Shown here: positions 20,101-29,070 of the stretch, piece after piece
Layout: every line of letters begins with the position of its first letter
Numbering within the stretch: the first letter of the stretch is position 1
DNA from: Bacillus sp. SM2101
GTDB lineage: Bacteria; Bacillota; Bacilli; Bacillales; SM2101
Length of the DNA stretch: 64,000 nucleotides
Reading direction: 5' to 3'
Assembly (NCBI RefSeq): GCF_018588585.1
Contig: NZ_JAEUFG010000015.1
Coordinates: 1-64,000 of the forward strand
Notes under the pieces: model-generated
Told to the model about the DNA's origin: nothing
Seen by the model: only the letters and a program-made list of their open reading frames with translations
The model's database searches: none
Translations under genes and position numbers: made by a program

Positions 20101-20566
20101 ACAGTTTGGCAATGTCTCAAAACTAGATACTCCAACATTTTTATATGGTATGCGACTTGGAGAAGAAATTGAAGTAGAGATAGAACAAGGTAAAACTTTA
20201 ATTGTCAAATTAGTTTCCATCGGACAGCCACAAGCTGACGGAACTCGTGTCGTTTATTTCGAGTTAAATGGTCAACCACGTGAGGTAATTATCAAAGATG
20301 AAAATGTAAAATCTACGGTTGCTACTAAATCAAAAATGGATAAAAACAATCCGAATCACCTCGGAGCCTCTATGCCTGGTACTGTTTTAAAAGTGTTAGT
20401 TGAAAAAGGGGAGAAAGTCAATAAAGGAGACCATTTATTGATCACTGAAGCTATGAAGATGGAAACAACTGTACAAGCGCCGTTTGCTGGTACAGTAACG
20501 GCTATACATGTTTCATCGGGTGAAGCAATTCAAACAGAAGATTTATTAATTGAACTATCACAATAG
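17120..20566 (+). CDS. pycA: Pyruvate carboxylase
   Basis: Biotin enzyme that carboxylates pyruvate to oxaloacetate (anaplerosis), 1148 aa, full length. Order: biotin carboxylase with ATP-grasp (ANRGEIAIRVFRA at the N-terminus, KASLGGGGRGMR near 160–170, FIEVNPRVQVEHTITE), carboxyltransferase with TDTTFRDAHQSLLATR near 540, and the C-terminal biotinyl domain with EAMKME (biotinylated lysine about 1113). Start ATG after AAGGGGG. Lies between ftsW and convergent ctaA, as in B. subtilis. Confidence 0.97.
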   Translation: MKTNRRIKKLLVANRGEIAIRVFRACTELNIRTVAIYSKEDTGSFHRYKADEAYLVGEGKKPIDAYLDIENIIDIAKTNNIDAIHPGYGFLSENINFARRCEEEGIIFVGPQSKHLDMFGDKVKARDQAVLADIPVIPGSDGPVNSVEDVELFGKTHGYPIIIKASLGGGGRGMRIVRSEAGVKESYDRAKSEAKAAFGNDEVYVEKLIELPKHIEVQILGDHEGNIVHLFERDCSVQRRHQKVVEIAPSISLSEKLRDDICQAAVKLMKNVDYINAGTVEFLVSGGEFYFIEVNPRVQVEHTITEMITGIDIVQSQILIAEGQGLHSDKVGIPSQEQIITHGFAIQSRVTTEDPLNNFMPDTGKIMAYRSGGGFGVRLDAGNGFQGAVITPHYDSLLVKLSTWALTFEQAAAKMVRNLREFRIRGIKTNIPFLENVVKHQKFLTGEYDTSFIDTSPELFVFPKRKDRGTKMLSYIGTVTVNGFPGVEKRKKPVFDKPLIPKLKSSEQMPSGTKQILNDFGADGLVHWIQEQKQVLLTDTTFRDAHQSLLATRFRTNDLKQIAEPTARLIPDLFSMEMWGGATFDVAYRFLKEDPWERLLTLREKVPNVLFQMLLRASNAVGYKNYPDNVIREFVEKSSHAGIDVFRIFDSLNWVEGMRLAIDSVRQNGKIAEAAICYTGDITDPTRTKYDLTYYKNLAKELEQSGAHILGIKDMAGLLKPQAAYELISSLKETIDIPIHLHTHDTSGNGILMYSKAIDAGVDIVDVAMGSMAGLTSQPSASTLCYALEGSDRMPTADINGLEQLSQYWEGVRSYYQDFESGMKAPHSEVYIHEMPGGQYSNLQQQAKAVGLGERWQEVKRMYRRVNDMFGDIVKVTPSSKVVGDMALYMVQNNLSEEDVYERGETLDFPDSVVELFSGSLGQPYGGFPKELQRLILKGREPITDRPGEHIESVDFFAIKEQLFHTLNRQVTDFDAIAYALYPKVFMDYIKTGEQFGNVSKLDTPTFLYGMRLGEEIEVEIEQGKTLIVKLVSIGQPQADGTRVVYFELNGQPREVIIKDENVKSTVATKSKMDKNNPNHLGASMPGTVLKVLVEKGEKVNKGDHLLITEAMKMETTVQAPFAGTVTAIHVSSGEAIQTEDLLIELSQ

Positions 20567-20582
20567 TTATGTAATATTAACA

Positions 20583-20677
20583 TAAAAAAAGGTCTGACTT
20601 TACGCTATCGTTCTGTATATAAGACTTCTCCTTGTCTTATATACAGAAATGTAGGTGTGTAGTCAGACCTTTTTGAA
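20583..20677. terminator. Nested bidirectional terminator between pycA and ctaA
   Basis: Outer arms AAAAAGGTCTGACT (20586–20599) and AGTCAGACCTTTTT (20661–20674) are perfectly complementary. Inside them a second perfect 15-bp stem (20611–20625 with 20634–20648) forms its own hairpin. T-runs on both strands suit two convergent genes. Confidence 0.85.
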
Positions 20678-20691
20678 ACTCTAATTAATAT

Positions 20692-21612
20692 TTAATCTTG
20701 CAGCTTTTCATTCCTGGTACTTCTGGATGCTAATAAAACTAAATAACTTAATACACCGAATAAACATGAGATAAATAATGCATGTAATAATGCAACTATC
20801 AGATTTAATTTACTAAATATGATGATGGCACCAGTGATAACTTGTAATATTACGAGTGTGCACGCGATAACCCATCCCCATGTAATAACTCTTTGGTGTT
20901 TATGGTGTTTTAATGCCCTCATTGTAATAAAGATAATCCAAATGAAGATTATTCCTGCTGCAAACCTGTGACCCATTTGTATCCATTCATGGCTCGTAGT
21001 AGGCAACCCCCAGGCATTATTATTATTACACATCGGCCAATCTTTACAGACTAGGCTTGCGCTTTTATGTCTTACTAATGCACCAGAATATACTACTAAA
21101 TAACTATAAATCGTTACTGCATATATATGCCATTTCATTTTAGATGCGATGACTATTTTTTCAGCATCAAATTTTTTATCAACTTCAAAGATGAGCAATG
21201 TTAATAATAGAACCGAAGCAAAAGAAATTAATGATATACCGAAATGTAAGGCTAGTACAAATGATGATTGTCCCCACATGACAGCAGCTGCACCAATTAA
21301 AGCTTGCATTAATAAGAATACAAATGAAATAATAGCTAAAGGCTTCGTTTCTCTTATATGCCCAATCGATCTCCATGACCAAATAGAGAGGATAAGAACC
21401 ATTATTCCTACTGTGCCTGAGACGACACGATGACTTAGTTCGATGACTTTTTCAGGTGAAATATTACTAGGGATTAGTTCGCCCTCGCATAAAGGCCATG
21501 ATTTTCCACACCCCATCCCCGAATCTGTTTTTGTTACAAGGGCACCCCCTATTAATATAAAGAGCATACCGATGGTCGTTAAGACCGCAAATAATTTTAA
21601 TCTTTTGTTCAC
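20692..21612 (-). CDS. ctaA: Heme A synthase CtaA
   Basis: Membrane enzyme (306 aa, eight predicted helices) that oxidises heme O to heme A for the caa3 oxidase. Both conserved cysteine pairs are present: GCGKSWPLC near the N-terminus and VCKDWPMC in the second half, along with the histidines in ELSHRVVSG and QMGHRFAAG. The GTG at 21612 is chosen because GAAGGTGA precedes it; the longer in-frame start lacks such a box. Divergent from ctaB as in B. subtilis. Confidence 0.93.
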   Translation of the reverse strand: MNKRLKLFAVLTTIGMLFILIGGALVTKTDSGMGCGKSWPLCEGELIPSNISPEKVIELSHRVVSGTVGIMVLILSIWSWRSIGHIRETKPLAIISFVFLLMQALIGAAAVMWGQSSFVLALHFGISLISFASVLLLTLLIFEVDKKFDAEKIVIASKMKWHIYAVTIYSYLVVYSGALVRHKSASLVCKDWPMCNNNNAWGLPTTSHEWIQMGHRFAAGIIFIWIIFITMRALKHHKHQRVITWGWVIACTLVILQVITGAIIIFSKLNLIVALLHALFISCLFGVLSYLVLLASRSTRNEKLQD

Positions 21613-22234
21613 TACATCACCTTCATATGTAAGAAATGAAATAACGGTCACTTAAGCAAATAACCAAACTTTATGATAGCGAAATTATGTATAAATAGCA
21701 AAGGAAAAATGCATAGTAATATTTCTGACATGTGGGATATATAATAATGAAAATAGTTAATTCATATATTAAAAAAGTTTTTGCTCATATTCTTTCATAA
21801 AAAGATTGTTTGATCTTATTGTTTCAGAGAAAAGGTAATTGTCAATGGAATAGGAACATTTAAAGTTTGTTAAACCCTACACACATAGTGTTTATAATAC
21901 CTTTTATGTAAATAATATGGATAAAATAACACAAATTTGTGAACGTTTTACTAATTTTTTTTACTTGATTTATTATAGACAAAAAAAAAACAAAATTTAT
22001 TCAAAAAAAATTCACAAAACCATCTCGAAATGTGATTTAATATACAGTGATACTATTTGGCTAACTCAAAATTGTGCATTAATAGTTAATAAAGTCACAC
22101 TACTTAGTTAAATCTGTTCGAAGTAATACTACATAACAGTTTAAATGCTTTGTTTTTACTAGAATTGAGCATCATATTATTATACTGAAGTGAAAAGTAA
22201 TACTATTAGAAATTAACTGAAGGGGGGAATTTGA
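21613..22234. promoter_or_regulatory. ctaA–ctaB divergent control region
   Basis: About 620 bp of very AT-rich DNA without a credible gene; a 64-codon frame at 21917–22111 has no ribosome binding site and low-complexity content. In B. subtilis this region carries the ctaA and ctaB promoters with ResD and CcpA control. TATAAT occurs at 21893–21898 with a poorly spaced TTGTTA. I cannot place a ResD site with confidence. Confidence 0.5.
21938..21951 (+). promoter_or_regulatory. Weak cre-like (CcpA) site
   Basis: TGTGAACGTTTTAC resembles the catabolite-responsive element consensus, with about three departures. It lies between ctaA and ctaB, where CcpA control is known in B. subtilis. Tentative. 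Confidence 0.25.
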
Positions 22235-23167
22235 ATGTCTAATACGAGGACGCTAGACGAAACAAATATGTTGGAGCAAAGCACTCAACATCATTTACAC
22301 GAGACAAGCGTTTGGAAGGACTTTCTTGCTCTAATTAAAATAGGGATTGTTAATTCTAATTTAATTACGACATTTACCGGATTATGGCTCGCCATGTATT
22401 TTTCAGGTGTAGGTTTTTTCGAAAATATAGATGTTGTTCTATTAACTTTAATAGGCTCAGCACTAATTATTGCAGGTTCTTGTAGTCTAAATAATTTTAT
22501 TGACCGAGATATAGATCACTTAATGGATAGAACAAAACAAAGACCTACTGTGACAGGCAAAGTTCAACCATCACAAGTGTTAGCTTTAGGTCTATTGTTG
22601 ACAGTAATTGGCACAGGGATATTAGCGTTTACAACTATAACTGCTGCTGTTATTGGGTTGATCGGTATTATCTCATACGTTATTTTATATACGATGTGGT
22701 CAAAAAGACTTTACACTTTAAATACAGTAATTGGAAGTATATCCGGAGCAGTACCGCCATTAATTGGCTGGGCTGCAATAGATGCTAATTTACATAGTGT
22801 TGCTTGGATTTTATTTATCATCATGTTTGTATGGCAGCCGCCACATTTTCTGGCGCTTGCAATGAAACGTGTGGAAGAGTATAGAGCTGCAGGAATTCCA
22901 ATGCTCCCTGTTGTTCATGGATTTGCGATCACCAAGCGACAAATGGTTGTTTGGGTTGCATGTCTCCTACCATTACCATTTTATTTATTTGCACTGGGAA
23001 TCCCGTTTTTAATTTTAGCTACTGTTCTCAATGTAGGATGGTTGGCTTTAGGGTTAGCTGGTTTTAAGATGCAAGACGATGTGAAATGGGCACGCTTAAT
23101 GTTTGTATACTCACTTAACTATTTGACCATTCTGTTTGTAGCAATGGTTGTCGTGACAATTATATAA
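22235..23167 (+). CDS. ctaB: Protoheme IX farnesyltransferase CtaB
   Basis: UbiA-family prenyltransferase (310 aa, multiple membrane helices) that farnesylates heme B to heme O, the substrate of CtaA. The metal-diphosphate motif [15 protein letters not shown] and the second-half [11 protein letters not shown] motif are seen. ATG start after a GAAGGGGGG box. First gene of the ctaBCDEFG set. Confidence 0.95.
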   Translation: MSNTRTLDETNMLEQSTQHHLHETSVWKDFLALIKIGIVNSNLITTFTGLWLAMYFSGVGFFENIDVVLLTLIGSALIIAGSCSLNNFIDRDIDHLMDRTKQRPTVTGKVQPSQVLALGLLLTVIGTGILAFTTITAAVIGLIGIISYVILYTMWSKRLYTLNTVIGSISGAVPPLIGWAAIDANLHSVAWILFIIMFVWQPPHFLALAMKRVEEYRAAGIPMLPVVHGFAITKRQMVVWVACLLPLPFYLFALGIPFLILATVLNVGWLALGLAGFKMQDDVKWARLMFVYSLNYLTILFVAMVVVTII

Positions 23168-23296
23168 TTGTTAAAGTCAATGTATAGTTGTCTTCTTAAT
23201 TGTAGAAGTTCTTTCTCTAATAACATATAGCTGTTAGAAGGAATTTATTTTATTATATTTTAGAAACATTAAATGAAAGAGGGGTATGAAGAAGCT

Positions 23297-24367
23297 ATGA
23301 AAAAGTGGCTACCTAATTGGCGCTTGATTTCTGTAATATCAGTCATAGCGTTATTTTTATCAGGCTGTGGAAAACCATTTTTATCCACACTACAGCCAGC
23401 GGGAGAAGTAGCAGAAATGCAATATGACCTAATGATTTTGTCAGCAGTAATAATGGTCCTTGTTATTGTTGTTGTCACAGTTATTTTCATTTTTGTCTTA
23501 TTGCGTTTCAAGGAACGTAAAGGGGAAGAAAACAAAATTCCTAAGCAAGTAGAAGGAAGTCATAAACTAGAAGTGATCTGGACTGTTATCCCGATTATTT
23601 TATTGTTAATTTTAGCTGTTCCAGTTGTTAAAGCGACATTTGAACTAGCTGACGTGACTCCAATGCTAGAGGAAACACGCGATGAAAATGCTGTAGTAGT
23701 TAATGTAACTGCTAATTTATATTGGTGGGAATTTGAGTATCCAGATTACGGCATTATCACAAGTCAAGATTTAATCGTTCCAACAGATGAGCGAGTATAT
23801 TTTAATTTAATCGCTTCAGATGTTAAACATTCATTTTGGGTACCTGCTGTTGGTGGGAAAATGGATACAAACACGGATAACACAAACCAATTTTTCTTAG
23901 AGTTTGATTCTGCCAAAACAGAAGAAGCTGGCGGCGTTTTCTGGGGTGAATGTGCTGAATTATGCGGACCGTCACATGCGAAAATGGACTTCAAAGTGAA
24001 GCCGTTATCGAGGGATGATTTCGATAGTTGGATTAGCAAAATGCAAAATGCTACTACCCCTGTGGCTTCAACTGATTTAGCAGTCCAAGGTGAGGAAATA
24101 TTTAATAACAGCTGTCTTGCATGTCATGCAGTTTCACCAGAAGACACAAGACCTTTTGGAGCTCGTATCGCACCTAACTTGGCTACGTTCGGTGAACGTG
24201 AAACAATTGCAGGTGTCATAGATCATAATGAAGAAAATTTAAGAGCTTGGTTAGAGGATCCAGAACAATTCAAACCAGGAAATAAAATGTCTGGTACATA
24301 TGGGGATTTACAACCTAATGATATGGATGCTTTAGTCGAATATTTAATGGGACTGAAAGTAGAGTAA
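23297..24367 (+). CDS. ctaC: Cytochrome caa3 oxidase subunit II, CuA plus cytochrome c domain
   Basis: Lipoprotein subunit II (356 aa from the ATG at 23297, equal to B. subtilis CtaC). Signal peptide with lipobox LSGC, two membrane helices, cupredoxin domain with the CuA ligands in CAELCGPSHAKM (a CxxxC pair), then a fused cytochrome c domain with heme motif CLACH (about 274–278) and a later methionine. It accepts electrons from cytochrome c and passes them to subunit I. An ATG eight codons upstream exists but would add residues before the signal peptide and lacks its own box. Confidence 0.93.
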   Translation: MKKWLPNWRLISVISVIALFLSGCGKPFLSTLQPAGEVAEMQYDLMILSAVIMVLVIVVVTVIFIFVLLRFKERKGEENKIPKQVEGSHKLEVIWTVIPIILLLILAVPVVKATFELADVTPMLEETRDENAVVVNVTANLYWWEFEYPDYGIITSQDLIVPTDERVYFNLIASDVKHSFWVPAVGGKMDTNTDNTNQFFLEFDSAKTEEAGGVFWGECAELCGPSHAKMDFKVKPLSRDDFDSWISKMQNATTPVASTDLAVQGEEIFNNSCLACHAVSPEDTRPFGARIAPNLATFGERETIAGVIDHNEENLRAWLEDPEQFKPGNKMSGTYGDLQPNDMDALVEYLMGLKVE

Positions 24368-24411
24368 ATACTAGGGGATTGATCTTTATATATTAAAGGG
24401 AGGTAACATTT

Positions 24412-26280
24412 GTGAGTACGTTAACTCAAAAAAAGGGGTTTGGTGCTACAGTATGGGATTATTTAACGACGGTTGACCATAAAAAGATAGCCATCCTATA
24501 CTTAATTGCCGGAGGATTTTTCTTTGTTGTCGGCGGACTAGAAGCACTATTTATCCGCATACAGTTATGGGCCCCGGATCAAGGATTTTTTGTTGGTGAA
24601 CTATACAACCAAATATTGACGATGCACGGAACTACTATGATATTCTTAGCTGCGATGCCGCTCGTTTTTGCGATGATGAACGCAGTAATGCCAATCCAAA
24701 TTGGTGCTCGTGACGTAGCATTTCCATTTTTAAATGCACTAGGATTTTGGTTGTTTTTCTTTGGTGGAATCTTTTTAAACCTTAGTTGGTTTTTAGGTGG
24801 CGCACCAGATGCGGGTTGGACTTCATATGCTTCACTAGCATTAGAATCCTCCACACATGGAATTGACTTTTATACCATCGGATTACAAATTTCTGGATTT
24901 GGTACGTTAATTGGTGGTATTAACTTTCTTGTAACGATTATTACTATGCGTGCTCCTGGAATGACATATATGCGTATGCCGTTGTTTACATGGTCAACAT
25001 TTGTCACTTCAGCACTTATTTTGTTTGCGTTTCCACCATTAACAGTTGGATTTTTCTTAATGATATTTGATCGTTTGTTCGGTGCAAATTTCTTCGATCC
25101 AGCTATGGGTGGTAATACAATTATTTGGGAGCATTTATTCTGGATTTTTGGACACCCAGAAGTGTATATTCTCGTACTGCCGGCATTCGGTATTTTTTCA
25201 GAGATTTTTGCAACATTTTCGAAGAAAAGACTATTTGGTTATTCATCAATGGTTTTTGCAACAGTATTAATTGGCTTTTTAGGCTTCATGGTTTGGGCTC
25301 ACCATATGTTTACAGTTGGTTTAGGACCAATTGCCAATGCAATATTCTCTGTAGCTACGATGGCAATTGCGGTACCAACAGGTATTAAAATCTTTAACTG
25401 GTTATTTACAATGTGGGGAGGAAGTATTCGCTTCACTACTCCGATGCTTTATGCAGTAGCATTTATACCATCATTTGTAATGGGTGGAGTAACTGGTATT
25501 ATGCTTGCTGGTGCTGCGGCCGATTATCAATATCATGATAGTTATTTCGTCGTTGCACATTTCCATTACGTAATTGTCGGTGGTGTAGTTCTTGCATTAT
25601 TTGGAGGGGCACATTATTGGTGGCCAAAAATGTTTGGTACTATGCTAAATGAGACACTTGGAAAAATAACTTTTTGGCTATTCTTAATTGGTTTCCACTT
25701 GACTTTCTTTATTCAACATTTCTTAGGTTTAATGGGTATGCCTCGACGAGTATACACATTTGCAGAAGGCAAAGGATTTGAAACCGGGAATTTAATCAGT
25801 AGTATAGGTGCTATCTTCATGGCCGTAGCAACTGTCATTTTATTAGTGAATGTCATTATTACTAGTATTAAAAATGAAAAAGTTGGCAATGACCCTTGGG
25901 GTACTGGGCGAACTTTAGAGTGGGCAATAGCTTCACCTCCACCATTCTATAACTTTAAACAAACGCCATTAGTACGTGGATTAGATGCATTTTGGATTGA
26001 AAAGATGGAAGGTAAAAAAGAAATGACACCTGCTGAGCCATTAGGTGATATTCATATGCCTAATTCATCTATTTTACCATTCGTTATGTCACTAGGTTTA
26101 TTTATTTCTGGTATCGGAATCTTATTTATAAATGATTATAGTTGGGGATTATTCGTTGGAATTTTAGGTGGTTTAATTACGTTTGGCGCGATGTTCCTAC
26201 GCTCTGTAATTGACGATCATGGATTCCACATTCATAAAGAAGAATTAGTTGAAGATGATAATAAGGGGGTAAAGGCATAA
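24412..26280 (+). CDS. ctaD: Cytochrome caa3 oxidase subunit I
   Basis: Heme-copper oxidase catalytic subunit, 622 aa, at least 12 membrane helices, with heme a, heme a3 and CuB sites. HPEVYILVLPAFG carries CuB His and Tyr, followed by WAHHMFTVG and later HFHYVIVGGV with heme ligands. It reduces O2 and pumps protons. GTG start after AGGTAACA. Its TAA overlaps the ctaE ATG by one base, implying coupling. Confidence 0.96.
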   Translation: MSTLTQKKGFGATVWDYLTTVDHKKIAILYLIAGGFFFVVGGLEALFIRIQLWAPDQGFFVGELYNQILTMHGTTMIFLAAMPLVFAMMNAVMPIQIGARDVAFPFLNALGFWLFFFGGIFLNLSWFLGGAPDAGWTSYASLALESSTHGIDFYTIGLQISGFGTLIGGINFLVTIITMRAPGMTYMRMPLFTWSTFVTSALILFAFPPLTVGFFLMIFDRLFGANFFDPAMGGNTIIWEHLFWIFGHPEVYILVLPAFGIFSEIFATFSKKRLFGYSSMVFATVLIGFLGFMVWAHHMFTVGLGPIANAIFSVATMAIAVPTGIKIFNWLFTMWGGSIRFTTPMLYAVAFIPSFVMGGVTGIMLAGAAADYQYHDSYFVVAHFHYVIVGGVVLALFGGAHYWWPKMFGTMLNETLGKITFWLFLIGFHLTFFIQHFLGLMGMPRRVYTFAEGKGFETGNLISSIGAIFMAVATVILLVNVIITSIKNEKVGNDPWGTGRTLEWAIASPPPFYNFKQTPLVRGLDAFWIEKMEGKKEMTPAEPLGDIHMPNSSILPFVMSLGLFISGIGILFINDYSWGLFVGILGGLITFGAMFLRSVIDDHGFHIHKEELVEDDNKGVKA

Positions 26281-26900
26281 TGCATGTTGAAGAAAAATTA
26301 ACAGCCGAAACATTTCCTGCTTCACCGGAAAAAGCTACCCTCGAAGGAAAGAATAAATTTTTAGGATTTTGGTTTTTCTTAGGTGCTGAAACAGTTACAT
26401 TCTCTACATTGTTCGCTACTTATTTAGCTTTAAAAAATAGTACGAATGGTGGACCTTCGTCAGAAGAATTATTCCAATTACCAATAGCTTTTGTCGCTAC
26501 TATGCTGTTACTGACAAGTAGTTTAACGAGTGTGTACGCAATGTATCACATGAAGAATTTCGATTTCAAAAAGATGCAACTATGGCTAGGTATTACATTG
26601 TTCCTTGGTGCAGCTTTCCTTGGCTTAGAAATTTATGAGTTTATGGAATATGTGCATGAAGGTCATACGTTTACGAGTAGTGCATTTGGTTCTGCTTTCT
26701 ATTTTCTAGTTGGGACGCATGGAGCTCACGTTGCTTTTGGTTTAGTATGGATATTAACGTTAATGATTCGTAATAGCAAACGTGGTTTAGACTTGTATAA
26801 TGCACCTAAATTTTATGTTGCGAGCCTTTATTGGCACTTTATTGATGTAGTATGGGTGTTTATTTTTACTGTAGTATACTTAATGGGAGTGGTGGGATAA
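26280..26900 (+). CDS. ctaE: Cytochrome caa3 oxidase subunit III
   Basis: COX3-family membrane subunit, 206 aa with five predicted helices. Motifs FFLGAETVTF, LEIYEFMEYVHEG and GTHGAHVAFG are typical. The ATG overlaps the ctaD stop codon, with GGGGGTAAAGG inside ctaD as ribosome binding site. Confidence 0.95.
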   Translation: MHVEEKLTAETFPASPEKATLEGKNKFLGFWFFLGAETVTFSTLFATYLALKNSTNGGPSSEELFQLPIAFVATMLLLTSSLTSVYAMYHMKNFDFKKMQLWLGITLFLGAAFLGLEIYEFMEYVHEGHTFTSSAFGSAFYFLVGTHGAHVAFGLVWILTLMIRNSKRGLDLYNAPKFYVASLYWHFIDVVWVFIFTVVYLMGVVG

Positions 26901-26904
26901 ATTT

Positions 26905-27237
26905 ATGACGACAAATCATTCAAATTCCAGTAACCCGAGAGTCGATATAGCTTATCGGAGGAAAAAAAGTGCTGAAGAGATGAAGCATCATGTCATATCA
27001 TTTGTTTTAATGATATTTTTAACGATTGCTGCTTTTATAGCTGTTGGCTATGAGTTTTCACGTTGGTTTACAGTTCCGTTCATTATATTACTAGCAGTAA
27101 TACAAGTTATTTTTCAATTGTATTATTTTATGCACATGAATCATAAAGGTCATGAAGCACCTGCTTTATTTCTATACTCTGGGTTATTAGTTGGATTAAT
27201 TACTGTTTTAGCTTTCATGACAATTGTTTGGTGGTAA
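26905..27237 (+). CDS. ctaF: Cytochrome caa3 oxidase subunit IV
   Basis: Small membrane subunit (110 aa) with three hydrophobic helices; FQLYYFMHMNHKGHE is characteristic of bacterial COX4. Starts four bases after ctaE and ends at a strong terminator, so ctaC–F form a compact unit. Confidence 0.92.
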   Translation: MTTNHSNSSNPRVDIAYRRKKSAEEMKHHVISFVLMIFLTIAAFIAVGYEFSRWFTVPFIILLAVIQVIFQLYYFMHMNHKGHEAPALFLYSGLLVGLITVLAFMTIVWW

Positions 27238-27239
27238 AT

Positions 27240-27272
27240 AAGAAAATCGGCATTTTGCCGATTTTCTTATTG
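27240..27272 (+). terminator. Terminator after ctaF
   Basis: AAGAAAATCGGCA pairs with TGCCGATTTTCTT around a two- to three-base loop. It lies between ctaF and ctaG, so ctaG may be expressed by read-through or its own promoter. Confidence 0.8.
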
Positions 27273-27318
27273 CATTAAAATCTAGAAAAACTTGCGAACA
27301 ATAAGAGGTGAAGAATAT

Positions 27319-28221
27319 ATGGATTTATCGGTATTTGGATTTCGAGCATTGTGGAGCCCCTACTTCTTCATTTGGATTTGTATATTAGTTACATGTTATT
27401 TTTTATTAATGGGTCCGTTGCGAAAGAAGTTATCAGCAGATAGCCCAGCTTCCAAAAAGCAAATAAGCTATTTTGTAACAGCAATGGTTTTATTGTATGT
27501 TATAAAAGGATCACCAGTTGATCTACTAGGACATCTAATGTTAAGTGTTCATATGGTTCAAATGGCGACATTATATTTAATTATTCCACCATTACTAATT
27601 TTGGCATTCCCGAATTGGTTTTACAGATGGTTATTAAATGTTCGATATGTCAAGCCGGTCTTTTCGTTATTCTCGAAACCGCTTATTGCACTTATTTTGT
27701 TTAACGGTGCTTTTTCCTTTTACCATATACCAGTTATTTTTGATATAGTGAAAACAAATAGCTTGTTACATGCCGCTGTTACAATTGGGATATTTATTGC
27801 TGCAATGTTGATGTGGTGGCCATTAATAAATACACTTGAAGAAAGTCAATCCTTATCTGGAATTAAAAAGATCGGTTACATTTTTGCTGATGGGATATTG
27901 TTAACACCTGCCTGTGCACTTATCATATTTGCCCAGGAACCTTTATATATAACTTATAGTGATCCGACCGCTTGGGTAAATGCATTAAAATTATGTGTTC
28001 CCGCTGATATGCTATCTTCTATACAGCTAACTGGACCTGAGTTATTTAATACTTTACCATTGCTAGAAGACCAGCAGCTAGGTGGGGTATTAATGAAAAT
28101 TATCCAAGAAATTGTCTACGGAGCGATTTTAGCTCATATATTCTTCCAGTGGGCTAAAAAAGACCGTGAGCAAGAGGAAAAAGAGCTTGAAAAATATATG
28201 ACACCTCAAACGATAAAATAG
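27319..28221 (+). CDS. ctaG: Cytochrome caa3 oxidase assembly factor CtaG
   Basis: Polytopic membrane protein (300 aa, about seven helices) of the Caa3_CtaG family required for assembly, probably of the copper site. Histidine-containing helices such as LLGHLMLSVHMVQM are typical. The ATG at 27319 has AGAGGTG eight bases upstream; a longer in-frame start at 27292 does not. Confidence 0.92.
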   Translation: MDLSVFGFRALWSPYFFIWICILVTCYFLLMGPLRKKLSADSPASKKQISYFVTAMVLLYVIKGSPVDLLGHLMLSVHMVQMATLYLIIPPLLILAFPNWFYRWLLNVRYVKPVFSLFSKPLIALILFNGAFSFYHIPVIFDIVKTNSLLHAAVTIGIFIAAMLMWWPLINTLEESQSLSGIKKIGYIFADGILLTPACALIIFAQEPLYITYSDPTAWVNALKLCVPADMLSSIQLTGPELFNTLPLLEDQQLGGVLMKIIQEIVYGAILAHIFFQWAKKDREQEEKELEKYMTPQTIK

Positions 28222-28233
28222 GGGAATACTAAG

Positions 28234-28290
28234 TGGGTCTTATTCTACACCATTCATGCTGTATGTAGATCAGACCCGTTATTTTTTAAT
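28234..28290 (+). terminator. Terminator after ctaG
   Basis: GGGTCT pairs with AGACCC, extended by TCTAC/GTAGA inside, then a T-run. Imperfect but long stem. Confidence 0.65.
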
Positions 28291-28379
28291 ATGAGACTAG
28301 TATATCCATTGATTATGTAAAACATTTTTACTAAAATAGTTATGTATTTACATAAAAATTGATACAGAGAGGGAGACAT

Positions 28380-28847
28380 ATGGAACAAACGATAAAAATT
28401 CTACCTACGATTAGTACAAGCTTTATTGTTCTAAGTGCGATTTTTGTTGCGATTGGTTGGTATCTCATAAAACAGCGAAAGATTGAAGCACATAAAAAAG
28501 TTATGATATGGGCTGCTATATTTGCTTTAACATTCTTCATCATTTACGTATCTAGAACAATATTTATAGGTAACACGAGTTTTGGCGGGCCAGAGGATAT
28601 AAAAATATATTATACATTGTTTTTAATATTCCATATTATTCTTGCTACTACTGGCGGGGTTTTTGGTTTAATTACATTATACCTAGGATTTAATAATCGA
28701 ATCGCAAAACATAAGAAGATCGGACCAGTTACAAGTATAATATGGTTTTTTACTGCTATTACAGGTGTAGCTGTATATGTCCTTTTATATGTGCTTTATC
28801 CAGGTGGAGATACTACATCAGTCATAAGAGCAATTCTAGGTTATTAG
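28380..28847 (+). CDS. DUF420 membrane protein (CtaM/YozB-like)
   Basis: 155-aa protein with five hydrophobic helices and conserved histidines (AHKKVM, FLIFHIILATTGG, AKHKKIG), matching DUF420. Family members CtaM in Staphylococcus and YozB in Bacillus are needed for activity of heme A-containing oxidases, and the location just after ctaG agrees. Start ATG with GAGAGGGAG; an upstream in-frame start is less well placed. Confidence 0.8.
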   Translation: MEQTIKILPTISTSFIVLSAIFVAIGWYLIKQRKIEAHKKVMIWAAIFALTFFIIYVSRTIFIGNTSFGGPEDIKIYYTLFLIFHIILATTGGVFGLITLYLGFNNRIAKHKKIGPVTSIIWFFTAITGVAVYVLLYVLYPGGDTTSVIRAILGY

Positions 28848-29002
28848 AATGGCTTACAGCTGAAAAGTTTTAAAGTATCTTGTTGTCATGATTTGTACTG
28901 GCTAGAAGTATTATAGATAATGGTTTAAAGCAGGGGAGACACGCCCTAAATCCTAGTTGGGAAGATTGAGAAATTACAAGCAAATGAGGTAACATTGATC
29001 AT

Positions 29003-29047
29003 AAAAAAATGGAGTACCCGTCTATATGACGATGCTCCATTTTTTTA
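29003..29047. terminator. Bidirectional terminator between the DUF420 and YtvI-like genes
   Basis: AAAAAAATGGAG pairs with CTCCATTTTTTT, with an inner CGTC/GACG stem. Convergent genes on both sides. Confidence 0.85.
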
Positions 29048-29070
29048 TGTCGTTAAATTTAGTATACATC

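Noticed and set aside
21917-22111. 64-codon reading frame between ctaA and ctaB
   Set aside because: Composed of AT-rich codons with no ribosome binding site; lies in the expected control region.
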